DNA from: Plasmopara viticola | Taxonomy: Eukaryota > Oomycota > Peronosporomycetes > Peronosporales > Peronosporaceae | Direction of reading: 5' to 3' | NCBI GenBank assembly: GCA_001695595.3 | Contig: MBPM02000021.1 | Coordinates: forward strand, 620,001 to 684,000 | DNA length: 64,000 bases | Shown: positions 31,919 through 43,654 of the stretch, one piece after another | Layout of the letters: every line of letters begins with the position of its first letter | Position numbering within the stretch: position 1 is the first letter of the stretch | Translations under genes and position numbers: made by a program | The notes under the pieces: model-generated | Database searches by the model: none | What the model was told of the DNA's origin: nothing | The model's input: only the letters and a program-made list of their open reading frames with translations

Positions 31919-33111
31919 TCAGCTCGAAATCCTTTCCTTTACTGCTTGCAGCATTTCTTGGACAGTAAGACCTAGGCGACCACGCCAAAGCTCATACACC
32001 CGTAACGGATCTTCGTCATTTACCGCCTTAAACATGTTTTTTGCCTTTTCTTCGTCGTTTAGTAGCCCAAACCAGTCACCACGAGGGTAAACAATGCAAT
32101 TTGCAGCGTGTCGGTGGCCACCGTAGTGGCTGGAGATCCACAAATTGAGCGGTTTTTTGGCGTCAGGTGCCATATTTTTGAGCCACTGTAAAAGTTTTGG
32201 TCCCATACACCCGCAACGTTCGTCTCTGAGTAAAAATTAGAATCAACTTCGAAAACATAGCATTCCTGCAGTACCACACATGTACCTTGTAGTATGGCCA
32301 CACACCAACATGTGGTAAGCCTTTTCCATTCGCAAATACTGCAAATTTCTATTGCCAAATTATAAAAGCTTAAGCCTTCAAAGTACCACGATCCCTCCTA
32401 CCACCAACTCAAGCAACTTACTCGTGTTTTAGCATTGCTTCAAAATTCAGCTTTTCCTCCATTGACTTGCTTACCAACATGGAGACTACAATAGAGCTCA
32501 CAACGTCAATAATAAAATTGTTATTTACAACATTTTGACTTACTTTGTGAAGGAACCACATTATACACACGCAGAGAGTCTGGATACACTACAATGTCAT
32601 GTGCGCCTCCTTCTCGCCTCCCTGTCGGTATTTCACCATTTTTATGCAGTGTACCGGTAAACATACCAAAGTATGGAATTGCAGCTGTCACGAGCAACGG
32701 GCTCGTTTTTGCCATGGTGCTGTCCCCACCGTATAGATCCTTTAATGCGGTCATGTACCAGCTTAAAATGTGCTTTGGCGATTGCTCTAATCTCGCTGAC
32801 CAAGCGTTTGGATCAGTGTCCTCTGGCTCCACAATCACATAGTGACGCTTATAGTATCGCACTGAGCCTTCAATGAACAATGCGTCGCGCATCTCCGATC
32901 TTGTAGTGTCTTCACCAGTAGCTGCCAAACGTCGCTGAAGTCGCTCATCGCGGCGCGCAGCGATCTCTTCTGGCGTCAAACGCCTTCCAAGCTGTAAAGC
33001 ATCAGTGCCAAAGAACTGGGGGTAGAAACGGATGGACTGTGGACGTCGAAAACGTGAGCTGCCGAGGTACGTAACAGTGCGGAGCATGGTAGCATGGTTG
33101 AATGTTTTCAT
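31919..33111 (-). CDS. Thioredoxin-like [2Fe-2S] protein, Apd1/Aim32 (sucrase/ferredoxin-like) family, four exons
   Basis: The exon model is 33111-32544, 32485-32422, 32348-32286 and 32225-31919. The introns are 58, 73 and 60 nt with GT-AG borders, and every junction keeps the frame, giving 333 residues. The diagnostic iron-sulfur motif C-x8-C then H-x-G-x-H is complete: C227 and C236 in VCGHTTRDERCG, and H265/H269 in SHYGGH, followed by the family strand NCIVYPRGDWFG. The N-terminus (residues 1-35) is rich in Arg and Ser and lacks acidic residues, which suggests mitochondrial import. The family has redox and metal-homeostasis roles; yeast Aim32 is mitochondrial. The first and last exons look like separate small ORFs without the splicing model, and the motif appears only after joining. 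Exact function here is unknown. Confidence 0.85.
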
Positions 33112-34685
33112 GGTACTATACTAAGATATAGTCTGATTTTAGTTCAAGGCGGTACTATTTTCTCTTGTCTTTAATAAGGGACTACAAAAGAAGGCTAACC
33201 GGTATAGCTTTTGGTATAGCCACCGGGGGATGCGCCAGTTTAACAATCTTACCGTGGCTAATGCCAAAAAGATGCCGAGCCTTGATTCTGACCTTTTAAC
33301 CAAGCGAAAGCTAGGCACGCAATACGTATAAGTTCAAATATAATATCATTGGTTAAATACAGCATTAGAGAGGGTTTGGCCAGCATTCCTTGCTCTAGCC
33401 AAGCCAAAAAAGAGGTACTCTCACGTAGTTAAATGAAAACAGGTCACTTGGCGTGTCCTTTAATCAAATTGGCAGGTAACAATGCGTTACGATGCAGAGT
33501 TAATGACGCTACAAATTGATAATATCGATCTGTACCGCACACTTATTGTTTGATTTAAAGCTGGTCGAATTAAGGGAGGGGGCTATACCTGAGCTATACC
33601 AGTGGCTCTAAAGAATCGTGTGCTTCTATCGCAGTGTCGCTATTACATGCCCGATATTTTACGATATCCTTCAAAGCTCGAAGAATTGCCCCCTTCCGAG
33701 TCACACTACCAATAGCAGCGATCTTTCGTTTCGGTCTTCGTGAGGATTTCAAGTGGTATAGATATTATCAATGCATGTGTTACCATCGTAAAGTGTATCT
33801 TTTCATTGTAATTTGTGCGACTGAAGCAAGGTCTTACTCTGGTCCTTAATGTTGGTCGCAATTTTATTAGAACGTTTTTGTAGTCTCGACGCCGATTTTG
33901 AGGACACAAATTTCTTGCACGTAGACTTAAATTTGCGATGAAATAGTGCCATTTCCATCGTTAAGACACCTTTCGTCCATTTCCAGTCATAGCTACTGAA
34001 CAACGCCTGTGTCTTCGAGAGTCAAAGAGATGTCTGAAGATACTTGCTAAATTTAAATGCTTACGCAGTGCTTACGGTGTTGCTGGGAAGATAGGACTGA
34101 TGAGAAATGATGGAGATTTCTAGATCGAGGTTAAGCCAGTACGCTGATATTTGTCCTGAAGCACTTTAGGTGACGCATTTTTCGGATCGCAGCAATCCAA
34201 TATAATCGTCACGGACTGTATTCAATTTACAGATGCTCAAACAATACTACTCTTCAAATACCATATTGAAATATCTTGAAATGACAGTAACGCTTGAAAA
34301 ATCTGGTAGATTGGCTCTTGTAACCCTTGCTAGACCTCGATTACACACTGCACCCCGAACCGCCGGGGTTCGACAGATGAGAAAAGACCATTCGATTCGT
34401 CTTGAACACGGTAAGGGGGTAAACTATTCGCGTAGATGCTTGGCTATTAAGTGGTACCAGTTTTTAGAAGGTCACACATTGTTTAACACAGAGAAGGCGT
34501 TTTGATGAATGACTCGAAGTGTGCAATAGATCTAGAATTTCATAAAATGTACACTTTTGCCTCTATGCGACATGTATCCTATTACTATACCTACATTTAA
34601 TATGATCTGCAATCAAATAAAGCCGAGAAAGAGGATGCACCTGTCATATACAATCAAGTCAGGTAATCCTTCCACAATACATATC
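33112..34685. other. Intergenic stretch, possible retroelement debris
   Basis: No supported gene. A frame near 34233-34505 ends with WYQFLEGHTLFNTEKAF, faintly similar to the RNase H entry of gypsy elements, but nothing else of an element is next to it. Confidence 0.35.
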
Positions 34686-35637
34686 TTAGCCGTTCGACAA
34701 TGCAGTCATTATTTCCTTCCACTGTAACAAGTGTGCGTCGAGCAATTGCCACCGAAACTCCAACGGTTTTGACGCAGGTCGGTGACCAAGGTATCCCAGC
34801 TGACCGCAGTAAACATAAGGACCCTGTCAAGACATCATGCCTGAGTCAATTAAGACGCAGCCACTGCAACTTTTCTGGTCGTCATCGCACCTGTGTCTGT
34901 CGAAGGAACAATAGCAAGGGGTCCACATGCTTCTCTTCCTTGTCGTCGTACGTATTATCGAATCTCAAGCGCTCGTCTCCTCTCTTTGTGCCTCGTAATC
35001 TCGTTACCAATGGTGACTCCTCATGCCACCTATTTTGTCCAAACCATTGAAAATGCACTACACTGCGTCCATCTATCGTTTCCTGATGAAATACATTGTC
35101 ATAGAACGAGTCGCTTTCGACATTCACAAACAACACGATCGCATTCTTCCACGGTTGGACACCACTCATTTTTGAAAATTTGGCCACGAATTCAGGAGGG
35201 CACAAGGTCTGCATGACTGTTTGTTTACCTACAGGTAGCAGCTGCGTCCCTAGACATCGTTGATGAAATGCCTCGACTTCAATATCGATCTGGGAGCTGG
35301 TGAGGTGCACTTTCTTGACTTGATTCGACGCCAATTGCTCCGCTACAGGCAAGTCCAAGGACTGGATCGTCTTTGTCTCAATTCGCTTACAATGAGATGG
35401 TGGCACATTTACTTCCATGATGGCTTCGTTCTTCATGTCTGGAACTTTCACAGCATCTTCGCGCTGCTGACGCTGACGCAGTGATCTTCGCACAGGATGC
35501 GAGTTTTGGCACACTTTCTTTGTACTTTTAATCAAGTGAGTACGTTGTATAAGTCTGTGCACATCTAACGCCTGCAGCTTTTTCTGATTGAGCTCAATGC
35601 GACGCTGGCGCTTGGCTTCATACTCGCTCAGCTCCAT
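34686..35637 (-). CDS. Orphan-family protein with a C-terminal reader-like module, two exons (intact copy)
   Basis: The exon model is 35637-34891 and 34823-34686. A 67-nt GT-AG intron follows a CAG codon and phase is kept, giving 294 residues. Residues 1-30 (SEYEAKRQRRIELNQKKLQ) resemble the opening of WDR76/CMR1-like and some zinc-finger proteins. The middle is basic. The second half has FHQRCLGTQLLP, VHFQWFGQNRWHEESP, LLLFLRQ and, across the splice, GPYVYCGQLGYLGHRP and LEFRWQLLD. The pattern (F/V)-W-x-x-Q-x..ESP..LF-R..Y-x-G-x-x-x-Y-L-G..P-x-x-F-x-W-x-L is reminiscent of DUF3427/SRA-like modules attached to helicases and nucleases, but this is only a resemblance. Two dead copies lie in the palindrome arms. 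The start is 92 bp from the divergent GAA1 ATG. Confidence 0.7.
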
Positions 35638-35729
35638 TGCCTTTGTTTCTAATGGATACTACATAAGATTAGAAACGTTTCTATCTTTGCTACGAATCAA
35701 AACACGTTTCTATTTGCCGATTCAACCTC
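35638..35729. promoter_or_regulatory. Probable bidirectional promoter, 92 bp
   Basis: Only 92 bp separate the start codons of the orphan-family gene (-) and GAA1 (+). Both leaders and promoters must fit here or overlap the opposite coding sequence. The stretch is AT-rich, with no TATA box I would trust. Confidence 0.5.
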
Positions 35730-38235
35730 ATGAAGCTCACACCGCGTGCAAAGGTGCGACGCGCGCTTCTCCGTCTCGGCGACTACATCGCGTCTCACTG
35801 TCTCTCACTATGGTACACGACTCCCGCTCTCCTTCTCCATCCATCTCGTCATATATTTATGTATGCTGTTATCGTATCTGCTAGCTGGGGGACCTATTTC
35901 TTAGGGCTCATCTGGCTCTTATTGCATCCAGCAATCACTCTGACGACCGGTACTTTATTCCAACCCTATTTCTTCGTGCCTCCTTGTACTCAACCACCTT
36001 ATGGTATACCGCGACAGGAGAACTCAAGTGCCGTGGAACGTATATGTCTGAGAATGCGTTACTTATCGACCTCATGGAAGCACGAGCTAGTCCTCAAGAC
36101 GCCCAGTCCGCTCTAAATTTTCATCAAAAGCTGCTCAATCTGCCGGATTTGACTCAAACTGGCTGCAAAGACAATTGTTCGCTCGTGCTGGACTGGCTGG
36201 ACACGCAATTACGGGAGCTGGACCGCGTCGAAGCTTACAAGCACGTGTTTCAGACCGGCGATGCGTCCCCAGCACGTACGAATCTATACGGCATTCTACG
36301 AGCGTCCCCACTTGCTGATGGAAAGGTACGAGCTGTAAGCTTGGGCTACTCTATGACCGGTACTAAGTGTCGTTAGGAAGCCATCGTGCTTGTCACACAC
36401 TACCGTACTGTCGGTACAAACAGTGGTGACTATTCTAGCTTAGCCGTAGGATTGGCACTCGTCCAGTACCTTGCACGAGCCAAGTGGCTAGCAAAGGACA
36501 TTATTCTCCTCGCTGCAGATGGTAAAGTGAACTTTAATAACTTTGTAGTTGATTATTTGACGGTTGGAGCATTGTAGATGGGGAGTTAAATGGAAGCGAC
36601 GGGTATAGTCCTGGAACAGAAGCTTGGTTGCAAGCGTACCATCTGGATCCAGTCAATAGTGGCATGTATGGAGTCCTGCCCATGCGTGCCGGGATCATTC
36701 GAGCTGCAATTAATCTAGAGACTCTGGAACATTCGCATCTGGTGGATGCCGTCGGAATTTACACGGCGGGCATGAATGGCCAGCTGCCCAATCTCGATCT
36801 TGTCAACACAGCTGTTCGTGCGTTGCGGCAGCACCGGATTCCTACGCTTTTAGATCGTGCTGATACTAAACGCAGTCAGGGGGGTGGCCTTGCAACGGTG
36901 ATGGAGATCGTCTCGAGTTTGAGTGGAAAGTATCTTCCATTGAAATTAAAGAACAGTACGCGCAAGTATCTGACGAACCTCAAGGGAATGCTTCACTTTA
37001 TGACGACACTAGCATCTGGACCCTCGGGACCTCACGCGAACTTTATCAGCTACAATATCGACAGTATCACGCTAGCGTTGACACAGAGTCAAGCTTTGCA
37101 TGGCCGTCCACTTGATACGCATGATGTTCTACGATCCATTGAGATGGTAGTTCGAGCACTGAGCAATCTTGAAGAGAAGCTGCACCAGTCGTTTTACCTC
37201 TATGTTTTACCCAGCACGTCGACTTTTGTATCTGTGGGTGAGTACATTTACGCTTTGCTTCTGGTCACGTCACCGGCGATCGCTCACATGCTGCACTTGG
37301 CAACGCAAACGACTGGAATGCGTGTGGCTTTCGCGTTGACTGTTTTCCTCCTCGTCGAAGCTCTTTGTGTGCTTCTTGTATTTGTGATTTGCAACTATTT
37401 CGCTACGCCGACGGCATTGTTGCAAACATTCAGCTCCAGCGATACGTCTGCTACAAAATGGATTGTGCTGGCAAGTGCCATCTCTGTGGCTCAAGTTTCG
37501 ATTCTACTAGTGGGAATGCCTGCTTTGCGTTCTATTACGAGCTTTTCAGGCTGCGTTGATATGTACGACTGGAGAAACCGAGTGACGATGTACGAATCGC
37601 AACAGCAACAAAAAGATGCAAAAGATTCTGCATTCGACGCTGAAAAAGCTGGCAAAAGTACCCAAACAAAGGTTAGCGATGACATTCCGCCGCTTGACAT
37701 AGGTTGGCGCGCCATTAAATTCATGAAAATGGCCTTGTTAGTGTACGTTTGCGCTGATGGGATACGTCTAAGTGTCTCTATCTAACGACAGTTTTCGATA
37801 TATGTCATCTATTCAGATACGCCCACTGCATTATTGGTATATTAAATTATCCATTGGCTCTTTTTGGGGCCATCCCTATGGTCCAGTTTGCGCGCGTGGT
37901 ACCATCCAACACGACCACAGTACCCAAAAGTATCTACAATGGTCTATGGCTCTTCATTTCCTCCCCCCTTGTCCTTTTGATCATGCTGTTATGCTATCGT
38001 CAAGGTAAGGACACTTTTGCTTGATGACGGTGAAGATGACACGATTACTAAGCTGCGTATTCGTCTAGATTCGACAACTGCTTTATCTTATGCCATCGAT
38101 AGCTTTGCTCAGCGGACTAACTTGCTGACTCTGATGTATACTTGTTGTATCTACGTTTCGGTTCACACTTTGTCGCTTGTAGTTTGGTTTTATCCGACTG
38201 GTGTGCCTTCAGAGCAAAAGAACAAGCTGGAATAG
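35730..38235 (+). CDS. GAA1: GPI transamidase subunit GAA1/GPAA1, six exons
   Basis: The exon model is 35730-35949, 36018-36325, 36377-36521, 36578-37742, 37817-38004 and 38069-38235. All introns are GT-AG, 51-74 nt, and phases match at each junction, giving 730 residues. GAA1 is the subunit of the ER GPI transamidase complex that presents the GPI anchor for transfer to protein C-termini. Visible features are a cytosolic N-terminus, the first membrane helix at about 45-70, the luminal block with TYMSENALL, the EAIVLVTHYRT and LALVQYLA parts of the M28-peptidase-like fold, PGTEAWLQAYH, and several C-terminal helices including ALLVYAHCIIGILNYPLALFGA, seen only after joining exons 4 and 5. If the last intron is not removed the protein stops at 38024 instead. 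Slightly longer than usual for the family. Confidence 0.85.
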
Positions 38236-40432
38236 CGAATACATGCATGCAGCCAGTCTTTGTTTCAACATTTCTTGCCCGCCAGTGTTTCCATGGATGG
38301 TCCCTTGATATCTTAATTAACTACTGAAAGTGTCATCGAACGGCCCGATAATGGCGTGCTTCGAATGGAAAAGATGGTAAGTTGAAGTGAAACATTTGAC
38401 TTCCTACATACCTGCTGTCTTGCTATAGATGAAAGCGGATTTACGGATGCCACGACTAGATTTTTCACGTTTCCTCGCTTGTTCACCTGCTTCTGTTCAC
38501 GAAGTCGAAGCACGTGCCGTTAGACGTACAGTTGATGAGATCGAGTTTAACGTTTATCAATCGAATGCTAACGCGAAGTACAAGATCTCAAGGCCTGAAT
38601 CGTGTTGAAGTGTGCGCTGAGGCGGTGTCGTCTTTAGGGTGGTTCGCGTCAACGCAATTTGAATGATTTGTACCGCTGCGCGCAGATTTGATTGCAAGGT
38701 TTGATTTCGCTGTTTGGAGGAAAACAAGTTTGTATAAATCGACAGAATGGGTGCATTTGGTATGAGATTTGGTCTTTAATCGACTACCAAGCGTCTTCCA
38801 CATCCGATAAAAATCAACTAGCATCTTTACAGCGACAATGAACCTCACACCATATATCTTGCCTCTCGTCGAGACCTACCGGGCACGAGGCCTAGTCAAG
38901 CCGAATATGCAGATACAACAAAACTTAAGACAGCAATTTCATATCTCCTTCCAGCAGCTAAGCGAGTAAACATTTCCCACCATCGATTGCCCCTAGCATC
39001 TTTTCTATCGTCAGCAATTCTTGCACGTCACCCGTCGGGTCAGCGTGGATCGTCCTCTACGACTTATCACTCGTCGACCTTTTGGAATTAACAAGATTTG
39101 TTTAAAATGCTTTGGAGCTGCAGCCAACGCGTAATTTTTTAAAGACCAACTCCAGCAAAGTCCGAGTGGTGATTTGTTTCCTCCGGCTAAGTCTCGAGCC
39201 GCGACTTTTTTGGAAAAAGGGCCGCCGAGATCTCGAAGATCGACGCAAACAGGATCAAAGAGTTGGCCACGACGTTTGTGTCGGATTCAGTTAGCAACGA
39301 AACGGCTGACTTGGAGACAGTCGGAGTTGGCAAGATTGATGAAATAGTCGACACCACACCGACTCTGGCGAAGTAAGTCTAGGAACGTCAAAAAGGAAGA
39401 CGAAAACGAATTCTTGATTGCTGAGACGACTTGGAAGCGGTACTAGATGCCTGTTTGGATTTCGACGAGATCGGAGTGCAACCAGCTGGTTTGTGTTTAA
39501 TACAAAGTATGCACTGTAAGATGCTACACACGAGAGCAGCAAGCACAAATATACATGCAAAGTAGAGACGCATGTTCACTTTTAGTCGGTAAGTTTAGGA
39601 GCCGCTCCTGAGCAACCGATCCCGCTAGATTTCGGCCCCAAGTTCTAGATGGCTATTGCAATAAGACCAGCGCCAGCATTGCAATTTTTTTAAAGAAGGC
39701 TGTTTTTATGGCTTGATCGTGGCTGTACAGTGCACTTTTTTAAAGAAAGATGACGCCGATCTGCACGACATGGAAGTGACCAGAATGAATACAAACGAAG
39801 GCAGAGGTGCTGATAGCACTGCTCACAATGAAAAGGTGTTCGTTGACGTGGAGTGCAGTAACTTTGCTGCAGAGAGCAAGAAGGGAGAGAGCGCGATACT
39901 GACGACCCTCAAGGTTATTTTTTATCGTGTTGACTAAGGAGGTGTTTATGAAGGGTCTCAGGAAAGAGTAGCAACTAATGCAGACAATGTGAACAAGGTT
40001 GACAGTGGTGATGATAGCAATTTTGACTCAGATCCGATCAATCAAGACGTCATGAAAGACGATGAGAAGGTTGCCGATGTAAAGAGATACTAGAATGTGC
40101 CGTTGGATGAAGACATCTTCGACCTGTTGATCCGACAGGTCAAATAATCCTTGGCATCCTAACGATTGGATCTTTAAAGAGCATAGAAACAGCATTGATG
40201 ATAGAGATTTAAACCTTGCGGTCCTGAGACCTTTGAATGTGTCTTCATACCACACGATCGTAGCCAACGACGTCGTGTCTTCCTTCACCACGTAGCACAC
40301 TTGCAGGCAGTACGTGTGACAAGTAGTGAAGATTGCAATCTACCCAATCGCTACTTTTGATCGCGACGGCTCAATGCCATGCGTCGCTTCATCGTGTCGA
40401 ATTAATCTTCTCTTGTCGAGTCCCTTCAAAGC
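38236..40432. other. Gene debris between GAA1 and the dynein gene
   Basis: Several protein-like scraps occur on the + strand but do not join into a gene. Near 38340-38605 a piece with RPDNGVLRMEKM, a 51-nt GT-AG intron-like gap and MPRLDFSRFLAC ends at a stop. At 38838-38970 there is MNLTPYILPLVETYRARG. Acidic fragments lie near 39260-39380 and 39713-40090. They may be remains of one or more dead genes. I do not recognise any family. Confidence 0.35.
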
Positions 40433-43400
40433 ATGGCCTCCCCATCAAGCGCTCGAATCAGCATGGACAGTAGCACCAAGCAACTCCAGAGCAGCAAACG
40501 CGATGTTCCTGGTCGGTCGCGGCTATTCAATCCCTCCATGTCGCAATCCAGTCGACGCGTGAATGCAAGTGTCGCGAACGTCAACGGTGGACCGTCCGGC
40601 AACGGCTCCAAGCATTCGACGCGCGTGTATCTAAACGGCGTTGATGTCACACCCCAATCGTTGCTCGTGAGTCGCATCAAGTCGACACCCACCGCTACGG
40701 TGAGAAAGAAAACCAAAGGAGACCAAAGCAGTCGTTCGAAAGCTTCGCGTGGACACGGCTCTTTGACGACGGCCTCGATCACTAACCCCAGTTTTCTCGC
40801 AAGCAATGCGTCCTCTTCATCCGCAGAACGCGACTCGGACAGTGAAAGTTCGTCTTCAAAAGGGGATCCCATCAAGACGCACAAGACGTATCGAAAAGAG
40901 ATGAAAACGGGGGTTGAGGAGATGCATGCGAGTTCAACCGCGACTGGATTGATCAATCAGGTGGAAGAGGAGGCGACGAAAGCGACGGCGATCGTGACGC
41001 CGATTGATCCCGACGAGTCTCAAGAAGAGAATGACAAACCTGGAACTGGCCTCGGTTTCAGTGTCGAACCTGGTGGTGCAACACATCGAGATGAGTGTCA
41101 AAACGTGGGATCAGGTCGATTGCGACACCAACCCGTGACAGTCAAGCTGCAAGAGACGGCGACGGACATGCTTTTGGAGCAACGCAGTGTTTGTGTGGCG
41201 CTCGATGCCCCGGAGTACAAGGCAGTGGTGGCGAGGAACAAGTGGTACCAAAGCGTGTGTGCCCAAAAGAAAGCAAGTGACAAGTACGTGGATGGGCGCA
41301 GTCAAACGCTGCAGTGGGCGCAAAAGGCCAAAGAAGTCATGACGGCGCCCCCGGCGACGCGTGACGCTGCGTGTATTGCCACGGCGTGGGATCTTTACGA
41401 CTGCAAAAAGCTTGAGGAAGACACAACCACAGACGTGGAGGACAGTGGCGTCAAAAAGATTGGTGCCGAGGCTGGGCCACGTACGACATCGAGTACCAGT
41501 CCGCCGAAAGAAGGCGTGACAGTAGGAGGCGAGGCAATGAGCGGAGGGGATTTTCTATTGAAAGAACAAATCAAAGAGATCGTTGACGCGACGTTAGTCT
41601 CTCCTGGTTGTGTCCTCGACGTCGACGGCGATATTGTCGCGGATCTACGCGCACGGAGGCATCGTGCCTCGAGACCCAGTCGCAAGACACGGGACCGCCA
41701 CAAGCCCACTAGTCAGTCGAGTCAAAAGTCTCGACCGTTTGATAGTCAACACTCGACAGTCCTGCGAAGCACGTACTTGTCGCGAACATCGAACGCGTCG
41801 ATTTTACGTGGCGATCACAGTAGCAGCAGTCTCTCCACGGGCGCGTCCCAAGATTTGGGTGGTCACACTGAAGCCGACGGTGCCAGTTCAGGTAGTGTCA
41901 CGGCGAGTTCCCAAGGTGGTCTGAGCGTGGCGAACGCGTCGCGTGCTGGTCGGGAACGCACCGGGGGCAGTGGCGAGCAAAAGGTCAACAACGTGTACGC
42001 TCAAGCCGATACGACTGTGGACCTCGGCGACATTATCGTTCGGCAACGAACGGCGCACGTCTTGCAGTCGTCGTCCCTCCTTCAAATGGTGAGTATCGTA
42101 GAACGTGCAATCCAGCAAAATGTCTACCACGACCAGCAAGTCAAGTACCGCAACTTACCGAATGTCCCGATCACTGCCCCCTTGTCACCTGGACCAATGC
42201 GCGACATGCACGTCTCGAACCCTGTCGACTCGACGAGCAGTGACGAGCTCGAGAAACTCTGGACGTTTCGCTGTGCGCTCACCCACAACCGATCGGTCGC
42301 GTGTCTTGCGTGGAATACAGCAAACGACGATCTCCTTGCAGTGTCGTACAGTCCCCCGACATCCCCGCCAAGTGGGTTAATACCCACTTCCTCGTCGCCT
42401 ACGTCGATCGTCCGACCAGGACCAAGTCCGCCGTCCTTGACCACCGCAAAAGACGGACTTGTGCTCTTTTGGTCCCTCACGAATCCCGAGTATCCCGACC
42501 GGATCTTTCCCGTACCCGTCAGCGCCACGTCCATCGCCTTTAGCGCCGTGCACCCGCACCTCCTCGCCGTCGGGTTTGTCGACGGGATCGTCGCCATCTA
42601 CGATACGCGAACAATCACGTCGTCGCCTGCCTCGACGGTCGCGACCCCGTCGCGTGGTCCACTCCCGATGGCCACGAGTGCTGGCACGAGCACGCGGCAT
42701 CTCCAGACGGTGTGGCAAGTAAAGTGGGTGCAACAGGGTGGCAGTGAACGCGTCGTCAGTGTCTCGGCCGACGGCCGCGTCGTCGAGTGGAGCCTCAAGA
42801 AAGGCTTGAGCGCCAGTGACCTCATGACGTTGAAACGGGTCGTCAACCCACTGTGTGGCACGGTCGGCCATGCGTCGGGTGGACGATCCGAGGGCGTGCT
42901 CTCTCAATTGGCCACGGGGCGAAGTCTCGCGTTTGCGAATCAAGACGATCCGTCCGTGTACTACGTCGGGACCCACGACGGAGTGATCCACAAGTGTTCC
43001 CTCTCGTACAATGAACAGTACTTGCACACGTATATTGGCCACGCGGGGCCCGTGTACCAAGTGCACGTGTCGCCCTTCTGTCGCGACGTCTTCCTCTCGT
43101 GTTCGGGGGATTGGAGTCTAAAAGTGTGGCATCAGAGCGAGGCGACTGGCAAAGCAATGCTCACGTTGCATTCCGTTGATCTGACCAGTGCCGTCCTTGA
43201 TGCCGCGTGGAGTCCCATGGACGCAGGACTCGTGGCGGCCGTGGCCGAAGACGGGCGCATTGAACTCTGGGACCTCTTTCAATCCACTTTGGACCCGATC
43301 GTGGGTTTTTTTCCGAAAAAGGACAGGACGACGCGGGTGAAAGTCGACCGGACGGCAAGCGATATGACACAAGATGGGGCGGAGGACGACCCGGACCCAA

Positions 43401-43654
43401 TTGTTGATGCGGACGACCACCAAACGACCAGCGTTGAAGTGCCGGTGGAGTGCACGACCGTTCTCTTTGCCCCGAAAGCCCCAGTCTTGGTTGTCGGCGA
43501 TTCGACTGGAGACGTGACCGTTTACCGAGTTCCAGCAAAAGGGACGCCGAGTGCCATTTGGACCCACGAGACCGTTGACGCAGTATCGTACAGGGAAGAA
43601 GAGGCAGCCAAGTTACTGCGTGCTATTCGTACGACTAGAGACCCTCAAACTTGA
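40433..43654 (+). CDS. DNAI4: Axonemal dynein intermediate chain, DNAI4/WDR78/IC138 type
   Basis: The gene is intronless and encodes 1073 residues. The N-terminal half is low-complexity and Ser/Thr-rich, and contains the conserved STRVYLNGVDVTPQSLL motif near residue 65 that marks this intermediate chain. From about 590 come the linker VYHDQQVKYRNLP, then LEKLWTFRCALTHNRSVACLAWN and at least five WD40 blades (for example GLVLFWSLTNPEYPDRIF, LLAVGFVDGIVAIYDTR, VSVSADGRVVEWSLKKG, SGDWSLKVWH, DGRIELWDLF). The protein belongs to the I1/f inner-arm dynein of motile flagella, where it regulates motor activity. The coding sequence is more GC-rich than its surroundings. An intact copy argues for flagellate zoospores. 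It is convergent with the AGC kinase gene, 115 bp apart. Confidence 0.88.
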   Translation: MASPSSARISMDSSTKQLQSSKRDVPGRSRLFNPSMSQSSRRVNASVANVNGGPSGNGSKHSTRVYLNGVDVTPQSLLVSRIKSTPTATVRKKTKGDQSSRSKASRGHGSLTTASITNPSFLASNASSSSAERDSDSESSSSKGDPIKTHKTYRKEMKTGVEEMHASSTATGLINQVEEEATKATAIVTPIDPDESQEENDKPGTGLGFSVEPGGATHRDECQNVGSGRLRHQPVTVKLQETATDMLLEQRSVCVALDAPEYKAVVARNKWYQSVCAQKKASDKYVDGRSQTLQWAQKAKEVMTAPPATRDAACIATAWDLYDCKKLEEDTTTDVEDSGVKKIGAEAGPRTTSSTSPPKEGVTVGGEAMSGGDFLLKEQIKEIVDATLVSPGCVLDVDGDIVADLRARRHRASRPSRKTRDRHKPTSQSSQKSRPFDSQHSTVLRSTYLSRTSNASILRGDHSSSSLSTGASQDLGGHTEADGASSGSVTASSQGGLSVANASRAGRERTGGSGEQKVNNVYAQADTTVDLGDIIVRQRTAHVLQSSSLLQMVSIVERAIQQNVYHDQQVKYRNLPNVPITAPLSPGPMRDMHVSNPVDSTSSDELEKLWTFRCALTHNRSVACLAWNTANDDLLAVSYSPPTSPPSGLIPTSSSPTSIVRPGPSPPSLTTAKDGLVLFWSLTNPEYPDRIFPVPVSATSIAFSAVHPHLLAVGFVDGIVAIYDTRTITSSPASTVATPSRGPLPMATSAGTSTRHLQTVWQVKWVQQGGSERVVSVSADGRVVEWSLKKGLSASDLMTLKRVVNPLCGTVGHASGGRSEGVLSQLATGRSLAFANQDDPSVYYVGTHDGVIHKCSLSYNEQYLHTYIGHAGPVYQVHVSPFCRDVFLSCSGDWSLKVWHQSEATGKAMLTLHSVDLTSAVLDAAWSPMDAGLVAAVAEDGRIELWDLFQSTLDPIVGFFPKKDRTTRVKVDRTASDMTQDGAEDDPDPIVDADDHQTTSVEVPVECTTVLFAPKAPVLVVGDSTGDVTVYRVPAKGTPSAIWTHETVDAVSYREEEAAKLLRAIRTTRDPQT

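Noticed and set aside
34233..34505. Possible gypsy RNase H fragment (WYQFLEGHTLF)
   Set aside because: It is a single short similarity with nothing else of an element on either side.
42377..43066. 229-codon minus-strand frame inside the dynein intermediate chain gene
   Set aside because: It is an antisense shadow of GC-rich WD40 coding sequence, rich in Arg, His and Gly with no motif.
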